NCBI RefSeq assembly: GCF_022549675.1
Contig: NZ_JAKZGR010000009.1
Location: 62,001 to 126,000, forward strand
Reading direction: 5' to 3'
Length of the DNA stretch: 64,000 nt
From: Belliella kenyensis
GTDB taxonomy: Bacteria; Bacteroidota; Bacteroidia; Cytophagales; Cyclobacteriaceae
In this document: positions 1-8,038 of the stretch, in pieces
How positions within the stretch are numbered: position 1 is the first letter of the stretch
How the letters are laid out: each line of letters begins with the position of its first letter
Made by a program: the position numbers and the translations under genes
Notes under the pieces: generated by a model
The model's input: the letters and a program-made list of their open reading frames with translations, nothing else
Databases searched by the model: none
What the model was told of the DNA's origin: nothing

Positions 1-255
1 GAAGGCTTTGATTTAGAGGATGGTCCTGTCAAAGTGAACGATATGCAAGTGCTGTCAAAAGACAGAACGATATTAGGGTTGGAAATCCACATTGGTAGAA
101 ACAGAATTGTACGAAGAATCTTTGCACATTTTGGCTATGAAGTGATTGCACTTGATAGGGTGATGTATGCGGGATTGGATAAAAAAGATCTCACAAGAGG
201 TCATTACAGATTTCTCACAGAAAAAGAAGTAATCAACCTCAAATATTTCAAATAA
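1..255 (+). CDS. rRNA pseudouridine synthase, RsuA/RluB family (C-terminal part, 5' end outside window)
   Basis: The frame is open from base 1 to the TAA ending at 255, so only the last 84 residues are present. The segment LEIHIGRNRIVRRIF followed by LDRVMYAGL and RGHYRFLTEKEV is the C-terminal signature of the RsuA/RluB/RluE/RluF family, which isomerises specific uridines of rRNA to pseudouridine. The catalytic Asp and any N-terminal S4 domain lie upstream and cannot be checked. A strong terminator hairpin begins 7 nt after the stop, so this is the last gene of its transcript. Family assignment is firm; the target uridine is unknown. Confidence 0.85.
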   Translation, partial: EGFDLEDGPVKVNDMQVLSKDRTILGLEIHIGRNRIVRRIFAHFGYEVIALDRVMYAGLDKKDLTRGHYRFLTEKEVINLKYFK

Positions 256-261
256 TAGAAA

Positions 262-292
262 AGGCTTCCTAGAAATAGGAAGCCTCTTTTTT
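262..292 (+). terminator. Intrinsic terminator of the pseudouridine synthase gene
   Basis: A perfect 9-bp stem, AGGCTTCCT/AGGAAGCCT, with a 6-nt loop (AGAAAT) is followed by C and six T residues. It starts 7 nt after the stop codon. Confidence 0.9.
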
Positions 293-334
293 GAGTTGTT
301 TGAATTTTCACCTTTTGGTGATATTTTGATATTA

Positions 335-919
335 TTATTTTGCTGCAATCAGTTTGGAAAAACCATTTTCTGATTGGATATAGAATTCTACATTTGACTT
401 GTTTCGGAAATGATCATTGCTGAATACATAAGTTTTCTTGAAACCTTTTGTATTGTGAAGTTTTTCAGAGTGAACCAAAACATTGTTTTCATAAATCATA
501 ACCGACATGTCCGTAGGAAGCAATGAGTTTACAAGTAGCTTGTACTTATTTCCTTCTTCCACATCTAGTTTAGAATAGACAACTGGTTCAGCATTTTTTT
601 CTTCAAGTTCTAAATCCAAATGATCAATTTCTCCATTGGTGTTGTAGATTCCAACTTGGTATTTTCCTGGAGCAAGTTTTGAGAAGTCATAAGCTTTTGA
701 AAATGCTTTCTTTGCTTTGATTCTGTCCATGTGTACAAGCGAACGCTTGCTGTCGTAAATTTTCACCAATAATGGTCCTTCTGGAGTAGATCCATAGATC
801 AATTGTACCTTACTGTCTTCTAGTTGCTTTAACTTGACAGTAGCTTCTGTTCCTTTTTTCTCTGCATGTGCTGCAAATGTCAAACATAATGCAAGAGTGA
901 GCGCTGTGAATAATCTCAT
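335..919 (-). CDS. Secreted protein with two internally similar beta-rich segments, function unknown
   Basis: The 194-residue protein begins at the second Met of the open frame because that start gives a clean signal peptide (MRLFTALTLALCLTFAAHA, then a charged mature part EKKGTE); the longer start would put 17 odd residues in front. The mature chain holds two similar stretches: an IYDSKRSLVHMDRI...FSKAYDFSKL...VGIYNTNGE segment and an IYENNVLVHSEKL...FKKTYVFSN...FYIQSENG segment. That pattern suggests two copies of a small beta-sandwich like those of Bacteroidota cell-surface proteins. No catalytic motif is seen. It probably acts in the periplasm or outside the cell. I do not recognise the family. 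It has its own promoter about 110 bp upstream. Confidence 0.7.
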   Translation of the reverse strand: MRLFTALTLALCLTFAAHAEKKGTEATVKLKQLEDSKVQLIYGSTPEGPLLVKIYDSKRSLVHMDRIKAKKAFSKAYDFSKLAPGKYQVGIYNTNGEIDHLDLELEEKNAEPVVYSKLDVEEGNKYKLLVNSLLPTDMSVMIYENNVLVHSEKLHNTKGFKKTYVFSNDHFRNKSNVEFYIQSENGFSKLIAAK

Positions 920-971
920 AGTAGTGTTGTTTAATAATGTTTTAAGATTTACTATTTTGATTAACCTCATG

Positions 972-989
972 ATTCAGCGGGAGCTGAAT
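972..989 (-). promoter_or_regulatory. Hairpin in the 5' leader of the secreted-protein gene
   Basis: A perfect 7-bp inverted repeat, ATTCAGC/GCTGAAT, with a 4-nt loop lies in the roughly 100-nt leader between the predicted promoter (1027-1058) and the start codon at 919. It has no T-tract, so it is not a terminator. It could stabilise or regulate the leader. Confidence 0.4.
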
Positions 990-1026
990 GTCTTACGATG
1001 AGGCCAGCTATTTTGGGATAACAATA

Positions 1027-1058
1027 CAAACTTAATGGGTTGATTTAATAATTACAAA
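1027..1058 (-). promoter_or_regulatory. Bacteroidota-type promoter for the secreted-protein gene
   Basis: On the minus strand a TTTG (1058-1055) is followed after 20 nt by TAAGTTTG (1034-1027), matching the phylum consensus TTTG/TAnnTTTG. The predicted transcript start is near 1022. Confidence 0.6.
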
Positions 1059-1328
1059 TAATTCAATAAAAATATTTAAAAATTACGAAATCAATCAGTT
1101 TAATCGTTAATAGTTGCCAAATCCATAATTATCTAAAATTTGCTCGGAAACGTTTTCATAGATTGCTACATTTTTTTAATTCAGGTAAATGTGAAATTAA
1201 ATTTGGCAAAATTCCTGAAAATGATTTTCAGTGCTAAATGAATCTTTGAAATGAGATTTTTTGCAAATTTTCGTTTGAATTTGGAATCATTATCCTAATC
1301 TATCAGGATGGGGCAGGAAGTAGTCTAA
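1059..1328. other. Gene-free AT-rich stretch
   Basis: No ORF, tRNA or strong hairpin is seen here. It lies between the promoter of the secreted-protein gene and the terminator of serS. Confidence 0.5.
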
Positions 1329-1371
1329 GTTATAAATAAAAATGCCTAGAAGAATTTAATCTTCTAGGCAT
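1329..1371 (-). terminator. Intrinsic terminator of serS
   Basis: A 12-bp stem, ATGCCTAGAAGA/TCTTCTAGGCAT (1342-1371), with a 6-nt loop is followed on the minus strand by a T-rich tail. It lies 73 nt after the serS stop. Confidence 0.85.
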
Positions 1372-1443
1372 CTAAATAATTCATTCATTACAAAATTGAG
1401 GGTAATTTAGGTTAATAAAGGACAAGCCTGTTTCATTTGAAAC

Positions 1444-2715
1444 TTAGATTTTATCGAATCCTAAATAAGGGACTAGAGCCTTTGGCATATTGATACCCTC
1501 AGAAGTCTGATTGTTTTCCAAAATGGCGGCAACTATTCTTGGTAAAGCTAAAGCTGATCCATTTAAAGTGTGAGCTAGACTTGTTTTCTTATCCTCTCCT
1601 TTATAGCGTAGCTTAAGGCGATTTGCTTGATATGTTTCAAAGTTACTTACAGAGCTCACTTCAAGCCATCTTTCCTGAGCCGCAGAGTATACTTCCATGT
1701 CATAGGTGAGTGCAGATGTGAATCCCATGTCTCCACCACAGAGTTTTAATACCCTATATGGGAGCTCTAGCTTTTGCAAAAGTTTCTGAACATAAATGCT
1801 CATGTCCTCTAATGCCTCATAAGACTTGTCTGGATGGGAAATTTGTACGATTTCTACTTTATCAAATTGATGAAGTCTATTCAGTCCTCTCACATGTGCA
1901 CCCCAGCTACCAGCTTCTCTTCTAAAGCATGGTGTGTGACCAGCGTTTTTGATTGGAAAATCTTCCTCCTGCAAAATGACATCTCTATAAAGATTGGTGA
2001 TGGGTACCTCTGCTGTCGGGATCAAAAACAACTTGTCTGCCGTGGCTTCATACATTTGACCCTCTTTGTCTGGTAACTGCCCCGTCCCGTACCCTGAATC
2101 TTCATTGACTAGGATTGGTGGCTGTACCTCCGAATATCCATTTTTGACGGCTTCATCTAAGAAGAAGTTTATCAAGGCACGTTGAAGTCTCGCACCTTTT
2201 CCTTTGTAGACTGGGAAGCCAGCTCCCGCTATTTTTACTCCAAGATCAAAATCAATGATGTCATATTTTTTGATTAATTCCCAATGAGGAAGTTTGTCAT
2301 CGCCTAAGTTTGGAATATTGCCATGCTCAAGCATCACGATATTGTCATCAGCTGATTTTCCTGCAGGTACAGATTCATGCGGAATGTTTGGAATAGTGTA
2401 GAGCAAATCCTTGAGTTCCTCTTCTATCTGATTATAAGCTTCTTCAAGAACCTTTACTTGTGCTTTGATTTCACCAGTTCTTGCTTTAGCTTTTTCAGCC
2501 TCTTCTTTTTTACCTGATTTCATTAGCATTCCTATTTCTTTAGAAATGCTATTTGACTCTGCTTGGAGGTTATCTCTTTCAGTTTGGGCTTCTTTTCTTT
2601 TATTGTCAAGTGCTAATACTTGCTTTAATGTTTCTTCAGCTTGAGGGAAATTTCTCTTTTGAAGGCCAGTCATTGCGTCTTCAAACTTCTCTCTAATAGT
2701 ATTTACCAGTAACAT
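1444..2715 (-). CDS. serS: Seryl-tRNA synthetase
   Basis: A cytosolic class II aminoacyl-tRNA synthetase that charges tRNA-Ser (and tRNA-Sec where present). Its 423 residues match the family length. Residues 1-105 form the N-terminal helical hairpin, rich in Lys/Glu/Gln heptads, that grips the long variable arm of tRNA-Ser. The catalytic core shows TAEVP at 234-238, motif 2 with FRRE at 264-267 and WGAHVRGL, and motif 3 LNGSALALPR from about 384. The start MLLVNTIRE is the usual one for the phylum. It is transcribed alone, with its own terminator downstream and a candidate -7 element upstream. Confidence 0.98.
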   Translation of the reverse strand: MLLVNTIREKFEDAMTGLQKRNFPQAEETLKQVLALDNKRKEAQTERDNLQAESNSISKEIGMLMKSGKKEEAEKAKARTGEIKAQVKVLEEAYNQIEEELKDLLYTIPNIPHESVPAGKSADDNIVMLEHGNIPNLGDDKLPHWELIKKYDIIDFDLGVKIAGAGFPVYKGKGARLQRALINFFLDEAVKNGYSEVQPPILVNEDSGYGTGQLPDKEGQMYEATADKLFLIPTAEVPITNLYRDVILQEEDFPIKNAGHTPCFRREAGSWGAHVRGLNRLHQFDKVEIVQISHPDKSYEALEDMSIYVQKLLQKLELPYRVLKLCGGDMGFTSALTYDMEVYSAAQERWLEVSSVSNFETYQANRLKLRYKGEDKKTSLAHTLNGSALALPRIVAAILENNQTSEGINMPKALVPYLGFDKI

Positions 2716-2752
2716 ATGAATGCTTCTAAAATTCCTGATTATATATAGTGCG

Positions 2753-2760
2753 CAAAGATA
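2753..2760 (-). promoter_or_regulatory. Candidate -7 promoter element of serS
   Basis: TATCTTTG on the minus strand, about 38 nt upstream of the serS start codon, matches TAnnTTTG. No convincing TTG lies at the right distance upstream, so the support is partial. Confidence 0.4.
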
Positions 2761-2811
2761 AGGATGTTATTGAAATACCTTATAGTATATAGGGTATAGA
2801 AAATCTATTGA

Positions 2812-3579
2812 TTATTGTATCATCACTCGTTTTCTAACGGAAGAAAAAGGTCCGTCCAATTCTTGACCATCTTTTTTTACCAATTTCACACTGATAGCAT
2901 GTTCACCTTTTGGTAGATCTGAAATGCGAACAGGCGTGACTTCATTCACATCATATTGAAAGCCGTCTATAGAAATGATTACTTTGAGCTTGTCTTGTTT
3001 CAAATCCCCACCTAAAAGCAAGAAATCAATAGTAACCTCATCTCCTAAATTGTAGGTTTGACCATCATTTGGGAGGTTGATGGCGATATAAGGTTCTGAA
3101 GAAAATGGAAAGGGTCTTGTGTCGCCTACTCTAAAATCCCTGTCTACATAATTGCCAAACTCCTTCAAAGCAAGTCCTTCTTCATCAACAAGATATGCAA
3201 TAGCACGATATGTGCCTTCATTAAGTTCTCTTTGGAATATGGGCATGTTATAGCCTACTGGATCGCTAGAGTTCAGTATTAATTTTAGTTGAAAGTTATT
3301 AAGTCCATCTCCGAAGGGATAATTTTTTATGTTGAACTCGAAAGGGACTTTTCCAGGTTTGAAGACTTGATTGCCTAGAGGGCTGAACATTTCCAAAATT
3401 GCATCTGGGTAATCATTTTTTTCTTCATAGAAATAAAAACTGATCTCTGGAGAGTCCGTTTCTACTGAATCGGTTTGTGATTTTGGAATTTTTACTTCTT
3501 CTTTCTTTTCTCTTTTGGTCTCGCAAGAAAAGGTGAAAATGATGCTGAAAAGGAGTGTTATGATGGTCGTGTATCTCAT
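2812..3579 (-). CDS. Predicted lipoprotein with Ig-like/beta-sandwich segments, function unknown
   Basis: The 255-residue protein starts with a lipoprotein signal peptide whose lipobox ends FTFSC at Cys19, so it should be a lipid-anchored envelope protein. A Lys/Glu/Ser/Thr-rich linker (20-45) is followed by two beta-rich regions. Phrases such as SPLGNQVFKPGKVPFEFNI and NLPNDGQTYNLGDEVTIDF, followed by LPKGEHAISVKLV, resemble Ig-like domains in which a ligand or stress is described along a barrel edge. No enzyme motif is visible. It is divergent from the oxygenase gene at 3655 and 3' to nothing obvious, so neighbours do not suggest a role. Confidence 0.75.
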   Translation of the reverse strand: MRYTTIITLLFSIIFTFSCETKREKKEEVKIPKSQTDSVETDSPEISFYFYEEKNDYPDAILEMFSPLGNQVFKPGKVPFEFNIKNYPFGDGLNNFQLKLILNSSDPVGYNMPIFQRELNEGTYRAIAYLVDEEGLALKEFGNYVDRDFRVGDTRPFPFSSEPYIAINLPNDGQTYNLGDEVTIDFLLLGGDLKQDKLKVIISIDGFQYDVNEVTPVRISDLPKGEHAISVKLVKKDGQELDGPFSSVRKRVMIQ

Positions 3580-3636
3580 AGGTTTATGCTTGTAGTTTAA
3601 AGGTATTTAATTTTAGCTTAAAAAGCTGTACCTTTC

Positions 3637-3653
3637 AGGGTAAATTATACCCT
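3637..3653 (+). promoter_or_regulatory. Inverted repeat abutting the oxygenase start codon
   Basis: AGGGTA/TACCCT with a 5-nt spacer ends one base before the ATG at 3655. A second short repeat, AGCTT-AAA-AAGCT, lies at about 3615-3627. Either could be an operator or an RNA hairpin that limits initiation. Confidence 0.4.
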
Positions 3654-3654
3654 T

Positions 3655-4635
3655 ATGACTGAGATTTTATATGATGAAATTCCATCGTTGGATTTAGCGG
3701 ATTTTACTTCCGGCGATGCAGAGAAGAAAGCGGCGTTTGTAGAGAAGTTAGGCCAGGCTTATAACAACATTGGTTTTGTAGCTATCAAGAACCACGGATT
3801 GAGCCAGGAATTACAAGAAAAACTTTATGATATCATCAGGAAGTTTTTTGCACTTTCGGATGAAGTGAAGGTAAAATATGAAAAACCAGAGATTGGATAC
3901 CAAAGAGGGTATACTGGAAAAGGTAAAGAGCATGCCAAAGGCAGGAATACCGGAGACTTGAAAGAGTTTTACCATGTGGGGCAGGAATTGTCTTCTATAC
4001 CAGACTCGGACCCTATCAAAGCAGAATACCCTGCCAATGTTTGGCCTCAGGAATTGCCTGAATTTGAAGAGATTGCACTTGAGACTTATAGGACGTTGGA
4101 GGCAGCTGGGAAGAATATGCTTAGAGCGATAGCTATTTATTTGGGGCTGAATGAGGATTATTTTGAGGATAAAGTTGCATATGGTAACTCTATACTTCGT
4201 CAGATACATTATTTTCCAATCGAAAATCCAGATCAGGTACCTGCTGATGCCGTTCGTGCTGCTGAGCATGGCGATATCAACTTGATTACATTACTTATGG
4301 GCGCTAGTGCAGATGGCTTGCAAGTGCTTAGAAGAGATGGGAAATGGATTCCTATTACCGCACTTCCTGATCAATTGGTGGTCAATGTAGGTGATATGCT
4401 TGAGCGATTGACCAATAAGAGATTAAAATCTACTATCCATAGGGTAGTCAATCCTCCTCGTGAGCTGATGAATACCAGTAGGTTTTCTATACCATTCTTT
4501 ATGCATCCTAGATCAGAGATGGACTTGACTTGCTTGGATAGCTGTGTAGATGAAGAAAATCCAAAGCAATTCAAAGATGCGACCGCAGGTGAGTTTTTGG
4601 ATGAGCGTTTGAGAGAGTTAGGTTTGAAAAAATAA
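3655..4635 (+). CDS. Isopenicillin N synthase-like Fe(II)/2-oxoglutarate-dependent oxygenase
   Basis: The 326-residue protein carries the N-terminal DIOX_N region (IPSLDLADF, then GFVAIKNHGL) and the C-terminal 2OG-Fe(II) oxygenase fold. Iron ligands are visible as His205, Asp207 (HGD) and His262 (STIHRVV), and the co-substrate-binding RxS motif as Arg276-Ser278 (RFS). This is the family of isopenicillin N synthase, ACC oxidase and flavone synthases. No beta-lactam synthetase genes lie nearby, so a penicillin role is not supported; the substrate is unknown. The next gene (ChrA-like) starts one base after the stop, so the two are co-translated. An inverted repeat touches the start codon. Confidence 0.88.
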   Translation: MTEILYDEIPSLDLADFTSGDAEKKAAFVEKLGQAYNNIGFVAIKNHGLSQELQEKLYDIIRKFFALSDEVKVKYEKPEIGYQRGYTGKGKEHAKGRNTGDLKEFYHVGQELSSIPDSDPIKAEYPANVWPQELPEFEEIALETYRTLEAAGKNMLRAIAIYLGLNEDYFEDKVAYGNSILRQIHYFPIENPDQVPADAVRAAEHGDINLITLLMGASADGLQVLRRDGKWIPITALPDQLVVNVGDMLERLTNKRLKSTIHRVVNPPRELMNTSRFSIPFFMHPRSEMDLTCLDSCVDEENPKQFKDATAGEFLDERLRELGLKK

Positions 4636-4636
4636 G

Positions 4637-5833
4637 GTGGCAGTCAGAAAAGTAAGATATTATCTTTATCTCAAGGATGTAATTTTACTTTCTGTGACGG
4701 CATTTGGAGGTCCGCAAGCATTTCTCGCCATGGTATTAGAACTCATGGTGAGAAAGCGGGCCTACATCACTGAATCGGAATTGTGGGAGCTGAATGCACT
4801 TTGTCAAGTTCTTCCTGGCCCTACCTCTACACAAACTATTTCGGCAATAGGCTATCGCATTGGAGGGCCAGCTTTAGCTTATTTATCGCTTATAGTTTGG
4901 ATATTACCTGCGACCATTTTGATGATTGGAGCAGCTTTTTTGATTGATTTTTTACAAGAAAGTACGCCTGGTGCACTTAGTTTTGCGAAATTCATCCAGC
5001 CCATGGCAATAGGATTTATTATCTATGCTGCCCAAAAGACGATCTTTAAGATGGTCAAAACGGCCGAAGCTACAGTCCTGATGATGTTGGCTGCTTTTAT
5101 TTCATTTTTCTATCACTCTCCTTACGTTTTTCCGATTCTGTTATTTGTGGGTGGGTTAGTGACTTCGTTGAATTATAAGAATCATCCAAGAGAGAAAGGG
5201 GATAAGAAGCTTAGAATTTCCTGGTCCAATTTTTATTTATGGGCAGGTATTTTGGTTTTTGCAGCTTTATTGGGTGCTTTGACTAAGAATCAATCGGTTC
5301 TGTTGTTTGAGAATTTTTATAGGAATGGAAGTTTGATTTTTGGTGGTGGGCAAGTTCTTGTACCTTATTTGTATACTGAATTTGTGGAGTTTAAGCGTTT
5401 TTTGAGTTCTCAGGAGTTTTTGACAGGATATGCAATATCTCAAGGAATGCCTGGGCCCACGTTTAGTATTAGTTCTTATGTAGGTGCACTTTCTATGCGT
5501 GAATATGGTGTAGTAGGCTTGCTTACAGGTGGATTTATAGCGGCTGCTGGAATTTTTCTTCCGGGGACATTTTTGATATTCTTTGTGATCAAGTTTTGGG
5601 ATCAGCTGAAAAAATACCGTCCTGTGAGGGCAGCACTAGAAGGAGTCAATGCAGTAAGTTGTGGTATGTTGATAGCAGCGGCTTATTTGTTGTTTGAGCC
5701 ACTAGATGCTAATTTATTTAATGTTTTGGCGATTTTTGGGACCTACTTGATGCTGAATTATACCAAGCTTTCTTCTCCTGTCATTATCATTATCGGAGTT
5801 CTTGCAGGGATAGGGTATAACTTGATTTTCTAA
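4637..5833 (+). CDS. chrA: Chromate transporter family protein (ChrA-like, two CHR domains)
   Basis: A 398-residue inner-membrane protein with about ten hydrophobic segments in two homologous halves. The N-terminal half has FGGPQAFLAMV and LNALCQVLPGPTSTQ, hallmarks of the CHR family. The second half repeats this with FGGGQVLVPYL and ISQGMPGPTFSIS. Characterised members export chromate, but many CHR proteins lack a demonstrated substrate. The start is a GTG one base after the stop of the oxygenase gene, so translation is probably coupled. No chrB-type regulator is present. A convergent gene follows 24 nt after the stop with no clear terminator between. Confidence 0.9.
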   Translation: MAVRKVRYYLYLKDVILLSVTAFGGPQAFLAMVLELMVRKRAYITESELWELNALCQVLPGPTSTQTISAIGYRIGGPALAYLSLIVWILPATILMIGAAFLIDFLQESTPGALSFAKFIQPMAIGFIIYAAQKTIFKMVKTAEATVLMMLAAFISFFYHSPYVFPILLFVGGLVTSLNYKNHPREKGDKKLRISWSNFYLWAGILVFAALLGALTKNQSVLLFENFYRNGSLIFGGGQVLVPYLYTEFVEFKRFLSSQEFLTGYAISQGMPGPTFSISSYVGALSMREYGVVGLLTGGFIAAAGIFLPGTFLIFFVIKFWDQLKKYRPVRAALEGVNAVSCGMLIAAAYLLFEPLDANLFNVLAIFGTYLMLNYTKLSSPVIIIIGVLAGIGYNLIF

Positions 5834-5857
5834 GGAAATCAATGAGCTTTGTTTAGT

Positions 5858-7030
5858 TTAAAGCTCATTGATGATATTGAGTATGCCTTGTAAAGATACG
5901 GCCAATGTCTCTCCTCCTATGGGATATGTTTCTGATCCTCCATATACAAAATACTTGTCTGTTGCCATGATGTCTTCACAGGAGATCGAGAATCCCTTAG
6001 AAATCTTTGGACTGAGGGTTTTCTTGATTTCTATTGCGATTACTTTGGTCTTGTATGTAATTACCAAGTCTATTTCTGCTCCCGAAAATGTCCTATAATA
6101 CCAGTATTCGGCACCTTTGGGTAGCTCGGAGAGTATGTTTTCGATGATAAATCCTTCCCAACTCATTCCCAATATTGGATGGCTAAGGAGATCGTCCATG
6201 TCACCGATATGGAGAAGGGCGTGAACAAGTCCTGAATCTCTAATGTAGATTTTGGGACTTTTTACGAGTCGCTTGCCTACATTTCTGTGCCATGGCCTGA
6301 TGCTTCTGATCAATAGTAAATCCTCCAATAACTCAATGTAGCTTTTGATAGTGGGGGAACTTAAGTCCATGCTAGCGCCAAGTTGACTCATGTTGATTTG
6401 ACACCCTTGCTGATGGGCTAGCATAGTCCACAAGCGTCTTAGTCTATTGGCAGGAATAAATTGTGCGATTTGCGGAATGTCCCTCTCTAAATATGTGCTA
6501 ATGAAGTTGTTTCTCCATCTTAAGCTGGCAGGGTTAGATCTTGCTAGAAAGCTGTCCGGAAACCCTCCTCGTAGCCATAGCTTTTCTAAGGCGTTTTCTT
6601 CTCCACTCACTTCGGTAAGATTGAATCCAAAGAGTTCTTCGTATGCAATTCGACCTGCTAGTGACTCAGAGGATTGTTTGATTAGTTCCAGTGAAGCAGA
6701 GCCCAATATAAGGAACTGTCCATGTCTATATCCAGCTTTTCTTCTTTTGTCAATGACTCCGCGGAGGATAGGGTAGAGTTCAGGGACTTGCTGGATTTGG
6801 TCTAGGATGATCAGTTTTCCCAGATGAAGGTCGAAATATTGCTCTGGTTCCACAAGCTTGGTTCGGTCACTTGGGCTTTCCAGGTCTAAATAGATGGCTT
6901 CTTTGTCTAGCTTGATGGCAATCTCTTGAGCGAGCGTAGTTTTTCCTACCTGTCTTGGTCCTAAGATGGATACGGCAGGGAAGTCTTGAAGTAATTCTTC
7001 TAATTCGCTAGCTATTCTTCTAAATTTCAT
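5858..7030 (-). CDS. AAA-family ATPase with DUF4143 C-terminal domain
   Basis: The protein is 390 residues from the Met of MKFRRIASEL; an upstream Met would add 25 hydrophobic residues unlike the family. The Walker A motif GPRQVGKTT is at about 24-32 and the Walker B strand LIILDQIQ at about 73-80. The usual Walker B glutamate is a glutamine here (codon CAA), which in many AAA proteins blocks ATP hydrolysis. The C-terminal half carries the DUF4143 features RDSGLVHALL, SWEGFIIENIL and AEIDLVITY...AIEIKK, a PD-(D/E)XK-like fold. The role of these single-gene ATPases is not established. A 45-bp AT-rich inverted repeat lies about 50 bp upstream. Confidence 0.88.
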   Translation of the reverse strand: MKFRRIASELEELLQDFPAVSILGPRQVGKTTLAQEIAIKLDKEAIYLDLESPSDRTKLVEPEQYFDLHLGKLIILDQIQQVPELYPILRGVIDKRRKAGYRHGQFLILGSASLELIKQSSESLAGRIAYEELFGFNLTEVSGEENALEKLWLRGGFPDSFLARSNPASLRWRNNFISTYLERDIPQIAQFIPANRLRRLWTMLAHQQGCQINMSQLGASMDLSSPTIKSYIELLEDLLLIRSIRPWHRNVGKRLVKSPKIYIRDSGLVHALLHIGDMDDLLSHPILGMSWEGFIIENILSELPKGAEYWYYRTFSGAEIDLVITYKTKVIAIEIKKTLSPKISKGFSISCEDIMATDKYFVYGGSETYPIGGETLAVSLQGILNIINEL

Positions 7031-7080
7031 CCTTTCAAAATTAAATATTATTTTTAAAAAATCAATGATTAGTAAGTTAA

Positions 7081-7125
7081 TTAACATTGAATATTTAAAA
7101 CACAATTTTAAATTTTCAATGTTAA
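7081..7125. repeat. 45-bp near-perfect AT-rich inverted repeat upstream of the DUF4143 ATPase
   Basis: Arms 7081-7100 (TTAACATTGAATATTTAAAA) and 7106-7125 are complementary at 19 of 20 positions around a 5-nt centre (CACAA). On the minus strand the repeat is followed by no T-tract, so a terminator for the upstream flippase gene is less likely than an operator or extruding cruciform. Confidence 0.7.
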
Positions 7126-7168
7126 AATGTTTTAAAAAGCCTTTCTATTGCTTCTAAATAAAGATTTT

Positions 7169-8038
7169 TTAATTTTCTTCTGTTTCAATATTTGTTTTTA
7201 TAAATGATCCAGAAAGAGAAGTGATTGCAGAGATCAAAAAGAACATTAAACTGAATGCAACGGCTGTATTTTTATCTATTCCAATGTACTCGTGACTATA
7301 GATGAAGACGAGTTCACGAGCCCCTACGCCTCCAATGGTTAGGGGAAGTACTGCTACGATGGAAGAGAGTAAAAAGACGAATTGATAGGCCAGGATTTTT
7401 TCATTTACCCCTAAAGCAAGTAAAATAAAGTAAGCAGATATCATTTGAGCTACTTGTCCTAATATGGAGTAGGTGTTTGCTGGTACGAAGGACTTGATGA
7501 ATTTGGCAAATAAAAGTTTGTTAGATAGGTAGAAAATTGGATACAATCCAAGAATAGAAGCTGTCGCTACCCAGTCTGGGGGAAATGGAGATAGTATGCT
7601 GAGATCTATTTCAATGAAAAAGTATAAGCCAATCAATAAAAAGAGTATACCTACTAATCCACCTAACCGGTCTAGTAAGGAGGCTTGTATCAAGTGTTTA
7701 ATTGGAGTTTGGAAATGTTTGTTCAGTAAGTATACTTTGTAACCATCTCCACCAATACCTCCTGGTAAAAATAGGTTATAAAACATGCCTATAGCGTATA
7801 GTTTGAAGTTTTCAAGCTCATTGATATGGATGTCTATGTTTCTAAAAAATAAGTTTAGCCTCAAGGCAGTTAGAATTTTACTCAGTACAAAAAATATGAC
7901 TGCAATCAATATCCAAGCTATGTTCATGGACTTGAACAGTGATATCAATTGATTAGTGTCAATTTTTCTAAAGACCAAAAAAACAGCTAACCCGGTTAGG
8001 GTTAGCTTTAAAATAAGCTTGAGCGTTTTTTTATTCAC
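7169..8038 (-). CDS. Flippase-like membrane protein, LPG synthase transmembrane (UPF0104/AglD) family
   Basis: About 289 residues with seven or eight hydrophobic helices. The family signatures GGIGGDGYKVYLL, the LPLTIGGVGARE loop and VALLSSIVAVLPL-type helices are visible. Proteins of this group are membrane domains of lysylphosphatidylglycerol synthase and of AglD/YbhN-like proteins often linked to lipid-carried sugars. I set the start at the GTG (8038) that overlaps the stop of the GT2 gene by 8 bp, giving MNKKTLKLILKL; an ATG 75 bp upstream would add a basic extension inside the GT2 frame. Overlap with GT2 and the position next to GT39 imply a shared role in moving or attaching a sugar. 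Confidence 0.85.
   Translation of the reverse strand: MNKKTLKLILKLTLTGLAVFLVFRKIDTNQLISLFKSMNIAWILIAVIFFVLSKILTALRLNLFFRNIDIHINELENFKLYAIGMFYNLFLPGGIGGDGYKVYLLNKHFQTPIKHLIQASLLDRLGGLVGILFLLIGLYFFIEIDLSILSPFPPDWVATASILGLYPIFYLSNKLLFAKFIKSFVPANTYSILGQVAQMISAYFILLALGVNEKILAYQFVFLLSSIVAVLPLTIGGVGARELVFIYSHEYIGIDKNTAVAFSLMFFLISAITSLSGSFIKTNIETEEN

Noticed and set aside
3811-4269. 152-codon minus-strand frame across the oxygenase gene
   Set aside because: Antisense shadow of a well-supported gene with complete iron ligands.
3655-4635. Reading the oxygenase as a true isopenicillin N synthase of antibiotic synthesis
   Set aside because: The family signature is shared by many oxygenases, and no ACV synthetase or other beta-lactam genes are nearby.
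4637-5833. Chromate resistance operon
   Set aside because: Only one CHR protein is present, without chrB, chrC or chrF, so resistance to chromate is not supported by the context.
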